Source: RGIG4097 sp964550635
GTDB lineage: Bacteria > Bacillota > Clostridia > Christensenellales > CAG-917
Length of the DNA stretch: 64,000 bases
NCBI GenBank assembly: GCA_964550635.1
Contig: CAZJZV010000006.1
Span: forward strand, 1-64,000
Direction of reading: 5' to 3'
The position numbers were made by a program, and so were the translations under genes. This document shows, one piece after another, positions 15,991-23,708 of this stretch. The first letter of the stretch is position 1, and each line of letters starts with the position of its first letter. The notes beneath the pieces are model-generated. The model was not told the DNA's origin and did not search any database. It saw nothing but the letters and a program-made list of their open reading frames with translations.

Positions 15991-16590
15991 ATGGCTGATA
16001 CCGTACGCACTCCCAGACAACAGCGGTCCATCGACAAGAAAAACAAAATCATCCAAGCGGGATTTGAATTGTTTTCCGAAGTCGGCTACTACAACGTGAA
16101 CACTGCGGAAATCGCAAAACGCGCAGGAGTTTCCACGGGTATCGTTTACGGCTACTTCAAAGACAAGAGAGACATCCTTCTCGACGTGCTCGACCTTTAT
16201 ATCGACAACGTTATGAAACCCGTCATGGACCTTCTGGATATGATGCACTACCCCCTTGATTTCGACGAGATAATTCCTATCGTCTTGGACGGAGTGACCG
16301 CCACACACGAGAAGTACGCGGCGATACATCAAGCGTTGTATTCACTCACGTCCACGGACTCTTTGGTTGCGGAGAAGTTTATGAAACTCGAACGGCTCAT
16401 GACGGATAAATTCGTGGAAAAACTCCGCGCGCTCGGCTACGAAAACGACGGACTCTACGAAAGAGTGCACCTTGCAATCGAAACCGTACAATCCTACTCC
16501 CACGAATGTGTTTTCGACCGCCACCCCTACCTTGACTACTCGAAAATGCGCGTCGTTTGTATCAAAGCGGTCAAGAGCATTTTGATGTAG
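15991..16590 (+). CDS. TetR/AcrR-family regulator divergent from the feo operon
   Basis: 199 residues. The N-terminal domain reads NKIIQAGFELFSEVGYYNV, NTAEIAKRAGVSTGIVYGYF and KDKRDILLDVLDLYI, a canonical TetR helix-turn-helix; the rest is a helical ligand domain. It diverges from feoA with 173 bases between, which hold the feo promoter, the paired palindromes and a Fur-like site. The simplest reading is that it binds the palindromes and regulates iron uptake or itself; this is inference. Confidence 0.87.
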   Translation: MADTVRTPRQQRSIDKKNKIIQAGFELFSEVGYYNVNTAEIAKRAGVSTGIVYGYFKDKRDILLDVLDLYIDNVMKPVMDLLDMMHYPLDFDEIIPIVLDGVTATHEKYAAIHQALYSLTSTDSLVAEKFMKLERLMTDKFVEKLRALGYENDGLYERVHLAIETVQSYSHECVFDRHPYLDYSKMRVVCIKAVKSILM

Positions 16591-16661
16591 GACTTTAGCG
16601 CACTAAATCGCTGTACTGTATTTTAACGAAACAAAAATCAATATTTGTTGTTTATCTTTGG

Positions 16662-16806
16662 TTGATTTTTGAAAAAACCTATCGTATAGTATAATTGTAA
16701 ACGATAAAAACGTCCTTGACGAATTATCGTAAAAAGTTTGCCACCCCAGTCAAAGCGAGTCTATCCTTCGGGAAAATAATCGCCAGAAACGGGTGGCGAT
16801 TTATTT
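16662..16806 (+). ncRNA. Candidate structured RNA with mutually exclusive hairpins, no downstream gene
   Basis: A promoter-like pair TTGATT (16662-16667), 17 bases, TATAGT (16685-16690) precedes a stretch with three pairings: ACGATAA/TTATCGT (16701-16707 with 16724-16730), GCCACCC/GGGTGGC (16740-16746 with 16791-16797) and ATCGCCA/TGGCGAT (16779-16785 with 16794-16800, followed by TTATTT). The last two share 16794-16797, so only one can form, the geometry of a terminator and antiterminator. The next gene is convergent, so nothing on this strand follows. It matches no RNA family I can name. Confidence 0.4.
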
Positions 16807-16808
16807 GA

Positions 16809-16834
16809 AAAGGGAGTTGAAATCAACTCCCTTT
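16809..16834 (-). terminator. Terminator after the Na/Pi cotransporter gene
   Basis: A 12-bp stem (16809-16820 with 16823-16834); on the minus strand it is followed by TTTTC. It lies 24 bases past the stop codon. Confidence 0.75.
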
Positions 16835-16857
16835 CCGTTTATTTGCAAGTTTTCCGC

Positions 16858-18549
16858 TTATGCAGTTTTGACTATTTGTTTGACGGATTTTGCTATGTTT
16901 ACGAAGTGGTCGGCTACCCTTTCCGCACCTGTGGTGAAAGATAGATATTGCGCTCCGACTTCTGCGGTGCATACCCCTGCATTCATTCTCGATATATGGC
17001 TTTCCGCCATTTCTTTCGACAGGTCGTCTATGCCGTCTTCGATTTCGGATGCGATAGAATACGCTTTCACGTCCACGTCTACGTAGGCAATCATCGCCTT
17101 TTCGTACAAGTTGTCGATTGCGGTCTGCATACGGCGGATTTCGTTTTCCGCCTCTTCGGAGAATTTCTGCGAGCATTCTTTGAGTGCGACTGCGTATTCG
17201 GTGATATTTTCCGCATAGTCCCCTATTCTTTCAAGGTCGGTTATTGCGTGATAGGCGGTTGCGAGATACTTCGCATCCGTATCGCTCAAATCGCATTTCG
17301 AGAGTTGCACGATGAATTTGACGAGTTCCTTATTCAAGAAGTTGAGTTGCTTTTCATTCTCCGCAAAAGCGTCGAGTTTGTCCGTGTCGAGAGTGCAAAT
17401 CATATCGCAGGACGTGTCGAAGTTTTCGATTGCGACTTCCGCCATTGCGACGATTTCGTTTTTTACCTGTTGCACCGCAATTGCGGGAGTTGAGAGCAAA
17501 TGTTCTTCGATATAGCGGAATTTCGGACCCGTAGGCACTTGTTCACCGTCCGTTTTCTTGTCGGGGATAATCTTCGTGACGAGTTTGACGAGATGCTTCG
17601 TCAACGGCAAAATGATGACGACGGTTAGGCAGTTGAATATCGTGTGGAACATTGCAAGTTGCGTTTGCGGTGCGGACGGGAACATCTTCTCAAAGAGAGT
17701 GCCGAAAGTGATTTCGCCCGAACTACCCTCTCTGATTGCCATGCCAATGATCATGAATATAATCACGCCGAAAACGTTGAAAAGAAGGTGAATGAGAGCG
17801 GCGCGTTTTGCGTTGCGTTCACCCGTGACGGACGCGATAATCGCGACCACGCACGTGCCGATATTCGAGCCCATAGTGAGATAGATACCCTGTTCAAGAG
17901 TGATAAGCCCGGACACGACCATTGCGATTGCGACCGAAGTCATAACCGATGAACTTTGAATGATTGCGGTAAGCACCGCGCCGATGACGACGAGAAGGAT
18001 AGGATTTTTGATGAGTGCCAAGAAGTTCGTGACTGCGGGAAGATTTGCAAAACTCTCCATTGATCCGCTCATCATTGACAAGCCTATGAACAACATTCCG
18101 AAGCCCGCCAAGATACCGCCGATTTTCTTCACGGAGTCCTTTTTCGCGAACATAGTGATGAATGCGCCGATACCCGCGAACGTTGCGAATATGACCGTCG
18201 TCGAGATGCCACCGCCGCCGAACATACCGAGTGCCACGATTTGTCCCGTGACCGTCGTGCCAATGTTTGCGCCGTAGATGATACTTGCCGCTTGAGTCAG
18301 GTTCATAATGCCCGCGTTCACGAAGCCGATGACCATGACCGTAGTCGCACCCGAACTTTGTATGACCGCAGTCGTTGCCGTGCCTATACCCACGCCGATA
18401 AGTTTGCTTTTCGAGATTTTTGAGAAGAGTAAACGCAGTTTGTCACTGCTGATAGATTCAAGGTTTGCGCTCATCATGTTGCAAGCGACAAGGAATAGTC
18501 CTATGCCCGCAAGAAGAGTCAACACTGCCGTAACGACGGTAACAACCAT
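16858..18549 (-). CDS. Na/Pi cotransporter family protein with PhoU-like C-terminal domain (NptA/YjbB type)
   Basis: About 563 residues. Two Na_Pi_cotrans repeats carry QSSGATTVMVIGFVNAG near residue 65 and QSSSVMTSVAIAMVVSG near residue 210, the signature QSS motifs of type II sodium/phosphate transporters, within about nine helices. From about residue 345 a PhoU-like helical domain follows. It moves phosphate with sodium, in or out. The ATG at 18549 has GGAG 6 bases upstream; the ATG four codons earlier has none. An array of Pho-box hexamers upstream and the phoB-phoR genes behind it show that it belongs to the phosphate regulon. Confidence 0.92.
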   Translation of the reverse strand: MVVTVVTAVLTLLAGIGLFLVACNMMSANLESISSDKLRLLFSKISKSKLIGVGIGTATTAVIQSSGATTVMVIGFVNAGIMNLTQAASIIYGANIGTTVTGQIVALGMFGGGGISTTVIFATFAGIGAFITMFAKKDSVKKIGGILAGFGMLFIGLSMMSGSMESFANLPAVTNFLALIKNPILLVVIGAVLTAIIQSSSVMTSVAIAMVVSGLITLEQGIYLTMGSNIGTCVVAIIASVTGERNAKRAALIHLLFNVFGVIIFMIIGMAIREGSSGEITFGTLFEKMFPSAPQTQLAMFHTIFNCLTVVIILPLTKHLVKLVTKIIPDKKTDGEQVPTGPKFRYIEEHLLSTPAIAVQQVKNEIVAMAEVAIENFDTSCDMICTLDTDKLDAFAENEKQLNFLNKELVKFIVQLSKCDLSDTDAKYLATAYHAITDLERIGDYAENITEYAVALKECSQKFSEEAENEIRRMQTAIDNLYEKAMIAYVDVDVKAYSIASEIEDGIDDLSKEMAESHISRMNAGVCTAEVGAQYLSFTTGAERVADHFVNIAKSVKQIVKTA

Positions 18550-18580
18550 ATTTTTCTCCATAATAAAGTATTATGGAGTT

Positions 18581-18645
18581 AGTATAGCAAAAGAATGTAA
18601 TCCAAATGTTTTGGAATTGTAAAGTTTTTGTAAAGTTTTCGTGAA
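18581..18645 (-). promoter_or_regulatory. Pho box array and -10 box of the Na/Pi cotransporter gene
   Basis: On the minus strand, hexamers at exact 11-base steps: TTCACG (18640), TTTACA (18629), TTTACA (18618), AAAACA (18607), ATTACA (18596), then TATACT (18581-18586). B. subtilis PhoP binds TT(A/T)ACA repeats spaced 11 bp. There is no good -35 box, as expected for an activated promoter. Confidence 0.75.
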
Positions 18646-18662
18646 TGCAAAAATCTCCGTCG

Positions 18663-20312
18663 TCAAACGGGGAATTTTACTGTGACGGTAGTTCCATTTC
18701 CGAGAGTGCTGTCAAGGGTGATTTTCGCATCGTGAATTTCCGCCGCGTGCTTGACGATAGACAGTCCGAGTCCCGTACCGCCGACCTCTTTCGACCTGCT
18801 CTTATCCACTCTGAAAAACCTTTCGAACACACGCTCTTTGTCGTCGTCGCCGATACCTATACCGTTATCCTTGACCGTCAAAACCACAGTCGAGCCGTCC
18901 TTTTTCACCGAAACTTCGACCTTTCCGCCCTTTTCGTTATACTTGACCGCATTTTCGACGAGATTGAATACGATAGCGTAAAGTTGTTGCTTTATGCCGA
19001 GCATAGCGACGGACTCCAAATTTGCTTCGACTAACACGTCGTTTTCGCGCGCAAACTGTTTCACGCCGTCTATTGCCTCTTCCGCGACCGCTTTCAAGTC
19101 AACCGCCACTTTGTCAATATCCTTCGTGCCTTCATCGAGCGCAGACAATTCGATTATATCTTGCACAAGGGTGATGAGCCGTTGCGCCTCTTGATAAATC
19201 TGCTCCGAAAACTGCTTGACGTCCCCTTCTTGCACCACGCCGTTTGCGATGAGTTCCGCACAACCGGATATGGAATGCAAGGGCGTTTTCAGTTCGTGAG
19301 ATACGTTTGCGGAAAACTCCTTTCTCATCTTCTCCGCGCGGTATTTGTCCGTGACGTTGAGTATCAAAATCGCATATCCGCCCGTGGACGACTGCTTGCG
19401 AATGGGAGTTACGTTGACTTGATAGACTTCGTTCCCCTTTTCGACGACCGAAGTCGTATGCTCGTCCGCTTTATCCACGAATGATTTCAGGTCGAAACCG
19501 TCCCCGATTTCACCGATTTTCCCGCCTACGCAAGTGCTATCCGCGCCGAGTATTGCCATTGCGGACGGATTGATTGACAAAATCGTGCCGTCCCTTGACG
19601 CAATCACGATACCTTCGTTCATATTCGAAGTGGTCTGTTCAAATTCTTCCTGTTTCTTTTTGAGCAGTTTTTCTTGCTTTTTGATCTGCTCTTTCTGCGC
19701 CTTAATCTTGTCGAAAAAGGGTTGCAAATTGCCGTATCGTACTTCGTCGTCGGGGTTGTCAAGGTCGAGGTCGTTGATAGGTTTCGCGATTTTGCGAGAA
19801 AGCACGTACGCTATCACTATCGACAAAATTATTGCAACCGCAAACGTAACGAATATGGGATAAAGCAGTCTGAGAGAGAGTATGAGCGCGGAATATTCGG
19901 TGCAGGATATGCGCAGAATTTTTCCGTCGTCAAGGAGTTTTGCCGAGTACATTCTTCTCTCAACGAGCGTGGACGAATAGCGCGACGAATGCCCCGTCCC
20001 CGTCTTTATCGCTTCTTGCACTTCTTCTCTTTCAAGGTGGTTTTCCATGCTCGAAACGTCCGAGAAATTGTCGTATAGGACTGTGCCGTCCCCTTCGATC
20101 ACCGTTATGCGATTATCCTTTTCGTTCAAACTTTCAAGGTATCCGATTCCGCCGAGCGCAACGCCCGCCGCCACAAAATCCACTTGATTATCCAGTTGCG
20201 CCTTTTGGTTTTTGATGAAGTAGTCGTACCCCACGCCAAATGCGATGCCCAAGGATACGAGCATCACCGCAATCACAACCGCTATTATCGAAAAGAATAT
20301 CTTCTTCGTCAT
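18663..20312 (-). CDS. phoR: Phosphate-regulon sensor histidine kinase
   Basis: 549 residues. Two membrane helices (about 5-30 and 147-170) enclose an extracytoplasmic domain; then a HAMP-like linker, a coiled coil (KKQEKLLKKKQEEFEQ), a PAS domain (about 230-330), the phospho-acceptor helix FSANVSHELKTPLHSISG and an ATPase domain with NLVENAVKYNEKGG, VKDNGIGIG and GGTGLGLSIV. This is the PhoR/PnpS architecture. It starts 2 bases after the regulator gene. Pho boxes upstream of the operon and the adjacent phosphate transporter support the signal. Confidence 0.92.
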   Translation of the reverse strand: MTKKIFFSIIAVVIAVMLVSLGIAFGVGYDYFIKNQKAQLDNQVDFVAAGVALGGIGYLESLNEKDNRITVIEGDGTVLYDNFSDVSSMENHLEREEVQEAIKTGTGHSSRYSSTLVERRMYSAKLLDDGKILRISCTEYSALILSLRLLYPIFVTFAVAIILSIVIAYVLSRKIAKPINDLDLDNPDDEVRYGNLQPFFDKIKAQKEQIKKQEKLLKKKQEEFEQTTSNMNEGIVIASRDGTILSINPSAMAILGADSTCVGGKIGEIGDGFDLKSFVDKADEHTTSVVEKGNEVYQVNVTPIRKQSSTGGYAILILNVTDKYRAEKMRKEFSANVSHELKTPLHSISGCAELIANGVVQEGDVKQFSEQIYQEAQRLITLVQDIIELSALDEGTKDIDKVAVDLKAVAEEAIDGVKQFARENDVLVEANLESVAMLGIKQQLYAIVFNLVENAVKYNEKGGKVEVSVKKDGSTVVLTVKDNGIGIGDDDKERVFERFFRVDKSRSKEVGGTGLGLSIVKHAAEIHDAKITLDSTLGNGTTVTVKFPV

Positions 20313-20314
20313 TT

Positions 20315-20986
20315 TTACACCTCGAATCTATATCCGACGCCCCTGATTGTCTTTATGCAATTTCCAAATTCACCGAGTTTTGTACGCAGACTTGCAACGT
20401 GCACGTCGACCGTTCTCGTCTCACCGAAAAAGTCGTCCCCCCAGACCGCCGCGATAAGCCCGTCTCTTGTCAGCACGACTCCGCTGTTTTTGGCAAAATA
20501 CCGCAACATTTCATATTCCTTGAGAGTGAGCATGACTTCTTCCCCTTTCACGAACACTCTCCTTTCGGTGTGATTGATGACGAGTTCGCCAAGAGTAAGC
20601 ACGTCCTTTTCTCCCGCTTTCTTTCCACCGCGACGAAGTATCGCTTTCACTCTCGACACCATTTCCATCATGCCGAAAGGTTTTGCAAGATAATCGTCCG
20701 CGCCCGCGTCGAGCCCCACGACTTTGTCGTACTCCGTACCTTTCGCAGTCGTCATAATGATAGGGATTTCGCTCGTTACGCTCGACTTTTTCAACCTTGC
20801 GAGTATGCTCAAACCGTCTTCACCGGGGAGCATAATGTCAAGCATAATGAGTTCGGGGATTTCCTTTTCAAGCGCAGAATATAACTCTTCCGCCGAATTG
20901 AACCCTTCCGCGCCGAAACCGGACGCTTTCAGAGTATAAATCATCATATTTCTAATACCGCTATCGTCTTCAACAAGATAAATCAT
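20315..20986 (-). CDS. phoB: Phosphate-regulon response regulator (OmpR/PhoB family)
   Basis: 223 residues. The receiver domain has the acidic pocket EDD (6-8), the phospho-acceptor in LIMLDIMLPGEDG, the switch Thr in IIMTTAKG and the Lys in AKPFG; a winged-helix domain follows with LTLKEYEMLRYFAKN and RTVDVHVASLRTKLG. The ATG at 20986 follows GGAGG by 5 bases; an upstream extension would run across the promoter. It should bind the TTTACA hexamers before its own operon and the transporter gene. Confidence 0.93.
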   Translation of the reverse strand: MIYLVEDDSGIRNMMIYTLKASGFGAEGFNSAEELYSALEKEIPELIMLDIMLPGEDGLSILARLKKSSVTSEIPIIMTTAKGTEYDKVVGLDAGADDYLAKPFGMMEMVSRVKAILRRGGKKAGEKDVLTLGELVINHTERRVFVKGEEVMLTLKEYEMLRYFAKNSGVVLTRDGLIAAVWGDDFFGETRTVDVHVASLRTKLGEFGNCIKTIRGVGYRFEV

Positions 20987-21002
20987 ATCTGCCTCCACTC
21001 CA

Positions 21003-21057
21003 ATAATACCATAACTTCCCGCCAACGAATGTAAAATTTATGTAAAATTTTTGCAAA
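21003..21057 (-). promoter_or_regulatory. Pho box array upstream of phoB-phoR
   Basis: On the minus strand TTTGCA (21052), TTTACA (21041), TTTACA (21030) at 11-base steps, then TATTAT (21003-21008) as -10 box. Indicates autoregulation of the two-component system. Confidence 0.7.
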
Positions 21058-21112
21058 CGTTTAATAGACTGAAAAATTCCGCCGTGTCCCGACAAAAGCT
21101 CTACTAATATCT

Positions 21113-21178
21113 GTCATTCCGAGCGTAGCGCGGGAATCTCCGGGGACGGCACCATCGTCGTTTTCTGTGAAAGCGATG
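21113..21178 (+). repeat. Dispersed repeat, copy 1
   Basis: About 66 bases beginning TGTCATTCCGAGCG and containing CCATCGTCG. An inverted copy, roughly 75-80 percent identical by eye, lies at 52855-52923. Similar TCATTCYGAGCG-type intergenic repeats occur in many bacterial genomes. It has no coding potential. Confidence 0.6.
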
Positions 21179-21191
21179 TCTGCAGTGTCGG

Positions 21192-21664
21192 CACATAGTG
21201 CCTGCGTGCGTTAGCACGCAAAGGGGGCGAGTCTCTCAACAGGCAATAAAAAAACGAACACCAATGTTGGTGTTCGTTTGGCGCCTNNNNNNNNNNNNNN
21301 NNNNNNNNNNNNNNNNNNNNNNNNNNNNNNNNNNNNNNNNNNNNNNNNNNNNNNNNNNNNNNNNNNNNNNNNNNNNNNNNNNNNNNCACGTAGTGCCTGC
21401 GTGCGCTAGCACGCAAAGGGGGTCCGAATCTCTCAACAGGCAATAAAAAAACGAACACCAATGTTGGTGTTCGTTTGGCGCCTGCTTTCTGTGACGGACC
21501 CCCGTGTAGTAGCGGAGCGAGAGAGCTTGCTCTCGGGAGCGGAGCGTCCACTGCGGTTCCGCAGTGTCGGCACGTAGTGCCTGCGTGCGCTAGCACGCAA
21601 AGGGGGTCCGAATCTCTCAACAGGCGAAAAAAAACGAACACCAAGAATGGTGTTCGTTTGGCGC
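21192..21664. repeat. Tandem array of tRNA-Asn 3'-end fragments with terminator hairpins
   Basis: Three units, each with CACRTAGTGCCTGCGTGCG, a plus-strand piece like a tRNA T-arm and acceptor end (TCTCAACAGGC), an A run, and the hairpin CGAACACCA/TGGTGTTCG at 21255-21276, 21452-21473 and 21635-21656, then TTTGGCGCCT. The measurable period is 183-184 bases. On the minus strand the last hairpin is the terminator of tRNA-Asn. The assembly gap falls inside the array. Confidence 0.75.
21287..21386. other. Assembly gap of 100 Ns
   Basis: Exactly 100 Ns, the usual placeholder for a gap of unknown length. Its flanks are copies of the tandem repeat, so the real number of units is unknown. Confidence 0.97.
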
Positions 21665-21734
21665 CTGTTGAGGGACTCGGACCCCCGACACTGCGGTTAA
21701 CAGCCGCATGCTCTACCGACTGAGCTAAACAGGC
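21659..21734 (-). tRNA. tRNA-Asn (anticodon GTT), CCA encoded
   Basis: On the minus strand the acceptor arms GCCTGTT and AACAGGC pair fully, the D arm reads GCTCAGTCGGTAGAGC, the anticodon stem TGCGG/CCGCA holds the loop CTGTTAA with GTT, and the T arm GGGGG-TTCGAGT-CCCTC is normal. G discriminator and an encoded CCA (21659-21661) end it. A terminator hairpin follows directly. Confidence 0.96.
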
Positions 21735-21779
21735 ATTGCGTTCTTCGTGATTGTCGAAACAATTTCCGAATGCTTGTTT

Positions 21780-21808
21780 ATAATAATCTCATCTACGGAA
21801 TTTGTCAA
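21780..21808 (-). promoter_or_regulatory. Promoter of tRNA-Asn
   Basis: TTGACA (21803-21808), 17-base spacer, TATTAT (21780-21785) on the minus strand, 45 bases before the tRNA. Confidence 0.7.
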
Positions 21809-21883
21809 CTATTTCGGAACAATTTTTGTTCACGAAGAAAAAACTTCGGGAGCGGACGGCTTCGTCCGCTCCCTATTTGACTG

Positions 21884-22732
21884 TTATTCGTTGATTTCGT
21901 CAGACGATGAAACGATCTCTTCGTCAACGTTTTCGACTAAATCGGCAACGTTTTCTTCGGTGGTTTCGACTGCGACTTCGTCGTTTGCGACGGTTTCTGC
22001 GTTGTCGTCCGTGGCGACGTCTGCGGCGACGGCGGGTGCGCCCTTTTCACCGAGCATGCCTTTGTTGTACATCACTCTTGCGATCAGGACGGTGAACAAC
22101 GCACTGATGGGGATAAGCACGGATGCATATCCGTAGATGTCGAAGAAAGGCGTAATCGCTATGAACAACACTATCATAAGCACAATAGGCGGAAGTGCGA
22201 TTTTCCAATTCTTTGCGATGAAAGCAACGCCGAGAGAACCAAAGAGTGCGGGAAGCACGTTGTCGAACGCAGGGCTAAGCACAGGTGATGAAAGTTCTTC
22301 GGAGAAAGGTATCATCAAGCACACGCCGATTGCAATGATGAGAACGGTCACGATTGACGAAACGGCGGTCGAGATGATTGCCACGACTTCTCCTTCGGGA
22401 GTACCGCTCTTGACGTTTGCGCCGTCCATACAGTTGAGTGCGCAAGGGACTTTGAGGTTGGACAGGTTGCCGGTGACGAAGCCGAGATAACCGCCCGAAA
22501 CCGCGCCGAGCATGGGAATGTAGGTGAACATTTCAACAACGCCTGCGAGCCAGAAAATCGCTATCGTCCCCGCACAAGCGAGTATGGGTTGGATGCCGGG
22601 CCACGCATCGTAAACTATTGCTACGACAAGGGGATAGCAGGACAAGATTATCGCCGCAAGAGCGCCCCAAATTCTGCCGTAAATGTGATTTTGTTCTTCG
22701 TAGGTTTTATCCTTAAATGATAGTTTAGTCAT
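21884..22732 (-). CDS. Membrane protein of a two-gene transporter-like pair, with acidic tail
   Basis: 282 residues, about six to seven hydrophobic helices between residues 20 and 225 (for example ALAAIILSCYPLVVAIVYDA, VVAIISTAVSSIVTVLIIAI, IALPPIVLMIVLFIAITPFF) and a conserved-looking loop with CALNCMDGANVKSGTPEGE. The last 55 residues are Val/Glu/Asp/Ala-rich. It begins 14 bases after the DUF5058-like gene with GGAGG inside the gap, so the two are co-translated. I recall this pair as annotated beside amidohydrolases in Clostridia, sometimes under the name small-conductance mechanosensitive channel; the sequence shows no MscS signature. Transport of the amidohydrolase substrate is plausible, not shown. 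Confidence 0.65.
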   Translation of the reverse strand: MTKLSFKDKTYEEQNHIYGRIWGALAAIILSCYPLVVAIVYDAWPGIQPILACAGTIAIFWLAGVVEMFTYIPMLGAVSGGYLGFVTGNLSNLKVPCALNCMDGANVKSGTPEGEVVAIISTAVSSIVTVLIIAIGVCLMIPFSEELSSPVLSPAFDNVLPALFGSLGVAFIAKNWKIALPPIVLMIVLFIAITPFFDIYGYASVLIPISALFTVLIARVMYNKGMLGEKGAPAVAADVATDDNAETVANDEVAVETTEENVADLVENVDEEIVSSSDEINE

Positions 22733-22746
22733 CGTTTTTGTCCTCC

Positions 22747-23502
22747 TTAACCCACGATTGCGTTGCTAATGGGGATAGCAAGCGCCATTGCGACGATCAT
22801 ACTCACAGGGAGTGCGAAGTCGCTGAGCCAACGCCATTTCGTGACCTTGATAAGCACGCCGAATATCAACGTCAACGCCGCCGCGATAAGCATCACAAAC
22901 ACGGGAGTCCAACCGACCAAACCCGTCGTAACTTCGCGGAATACCGAACCCAAAAACACGCTGATGAGTCCGACGAAAAGGGACGTAGTGAGAATGTCTC
23001 CCCACTTGTTGTCTTTCGCGCGGAACTTGAGCATGCCGCCGTCGATCTTCTTTGCGAAGATAGGCACGAGAATGAGCATAAGCACTGCGCCGATCGTCAT
23101 AACCGCTGCGACCGCCACGTACTCTTCCGCCGTGAAAGGCGTACCACCGTTCAAGGAATTGCCAAGACTCGACGCGGCACTTTCCGCCGTAGCCATTTCA
23201 TAGGTCAAACTGCCTATGATGCTCAAACGCAACCAAGGCAAAGGCAAGCCGAGTTTTTTGGAGAGCGCAACCACACCGATGAATATCGAAAGTGCGGGCG
23301 CGATTGCAAAAGTCGCCGCGCGCAAAACCGTGCGTTTTAATACGGATTTCTCCATTCCGAGCGATACGCCTCTCTTCCAAGCGCGCACAAGGAAGAACAC
23401 GGACTGCGCAAGCACGAACAGAATTATGAGCGCAACAACCACGAAAAGCACGGGGCTATTGACGTCCATTTCTGCGAGCAAGACTGAACTGTTCACTGCC
23501 AT
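22747..23502 (-). CDS. DUF5058-like membrane protein
   Basis: 251 residues, about six to seven helices: SPVLFVVVALIILFVLAQSV, AATFAIAPALSIFIGVVALS, YVAVAAVMTIGAVLMLILVP, TTSLFVGLISVFLGSVFREV, FVMLIAAALTLIFGVLIKV, LPVSMIVAMALAIPISNAIV. The segment LPWLRLSIIGSLTYEMATAE between helices 2 and 3 is polar and may line a substrate site. It appears to be DUF5058, a family without assigned function. First gene of a two-gene unit, divergent from the amidohydrolase. Confidence 0.65.
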   Translation of the reverse strand: MAVNSSVLLAEMDVNSPVLFVVVALIILFVLAQSVFFLVRAWKRGVSLGMEKSVLKRTVLRAATFAIAPALSIFIGVVALSKKLGLPLPWLRLSIIGSLTYEMATAESAASSLGNSLNGGTPFTAEEYVAVAAVMTIGAVLMLILVPIFAKKIDGGMLKFRAKDNKWGDILTTSLFVGLISVFLGSVFREVTTGLVGWTPVFVMLIAAALTLIFGVLIKVTKWRWLSDFALPVSMIVAMALAIPISNAIVG

Positions 23503-23641
23503 AATAGTATCCTTTCCTTTCTCAAACGACGGAGTTTTAAGTCGCCTGAAAAATTATTTTTATTTTAACACTAATACGCCTGTTGTCAAGAAATTTTGTA
23601 TTTTTTTACATTGTGCGCGCCGTGTTTGTTGTTGTAAACAG

Positions 23642-23669
23642 TTGATTTTTGGGATTTTGGTGATATAAT
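23642..23669 (+). promoter_or_regulatory. Promoter of the amidohydrolase gene
   Basis: TTGATT (23642-23647), 16-base spacer, TATAAT (23664-23669), 40 bases before the start codon. Confidence 0.65.
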
Positions 23670-23708
23670 TATTCAATAAAATCTTGTATATAAATACGGA
23701 GTTACATT

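Noticed and set aside
16740..16800. Known riboswitch or SRP RNA
   Set aside because: Conserved cores of TPP, c-di-GMP, fluoride, manganese, ZTP or SRP RNA are absent on both strands.
21192..21664. CRISPR array
   Set aside because: Units are about 184 bases with long identical stretches and a terminator hairpin, and no short variable spacers or cas genes exist.
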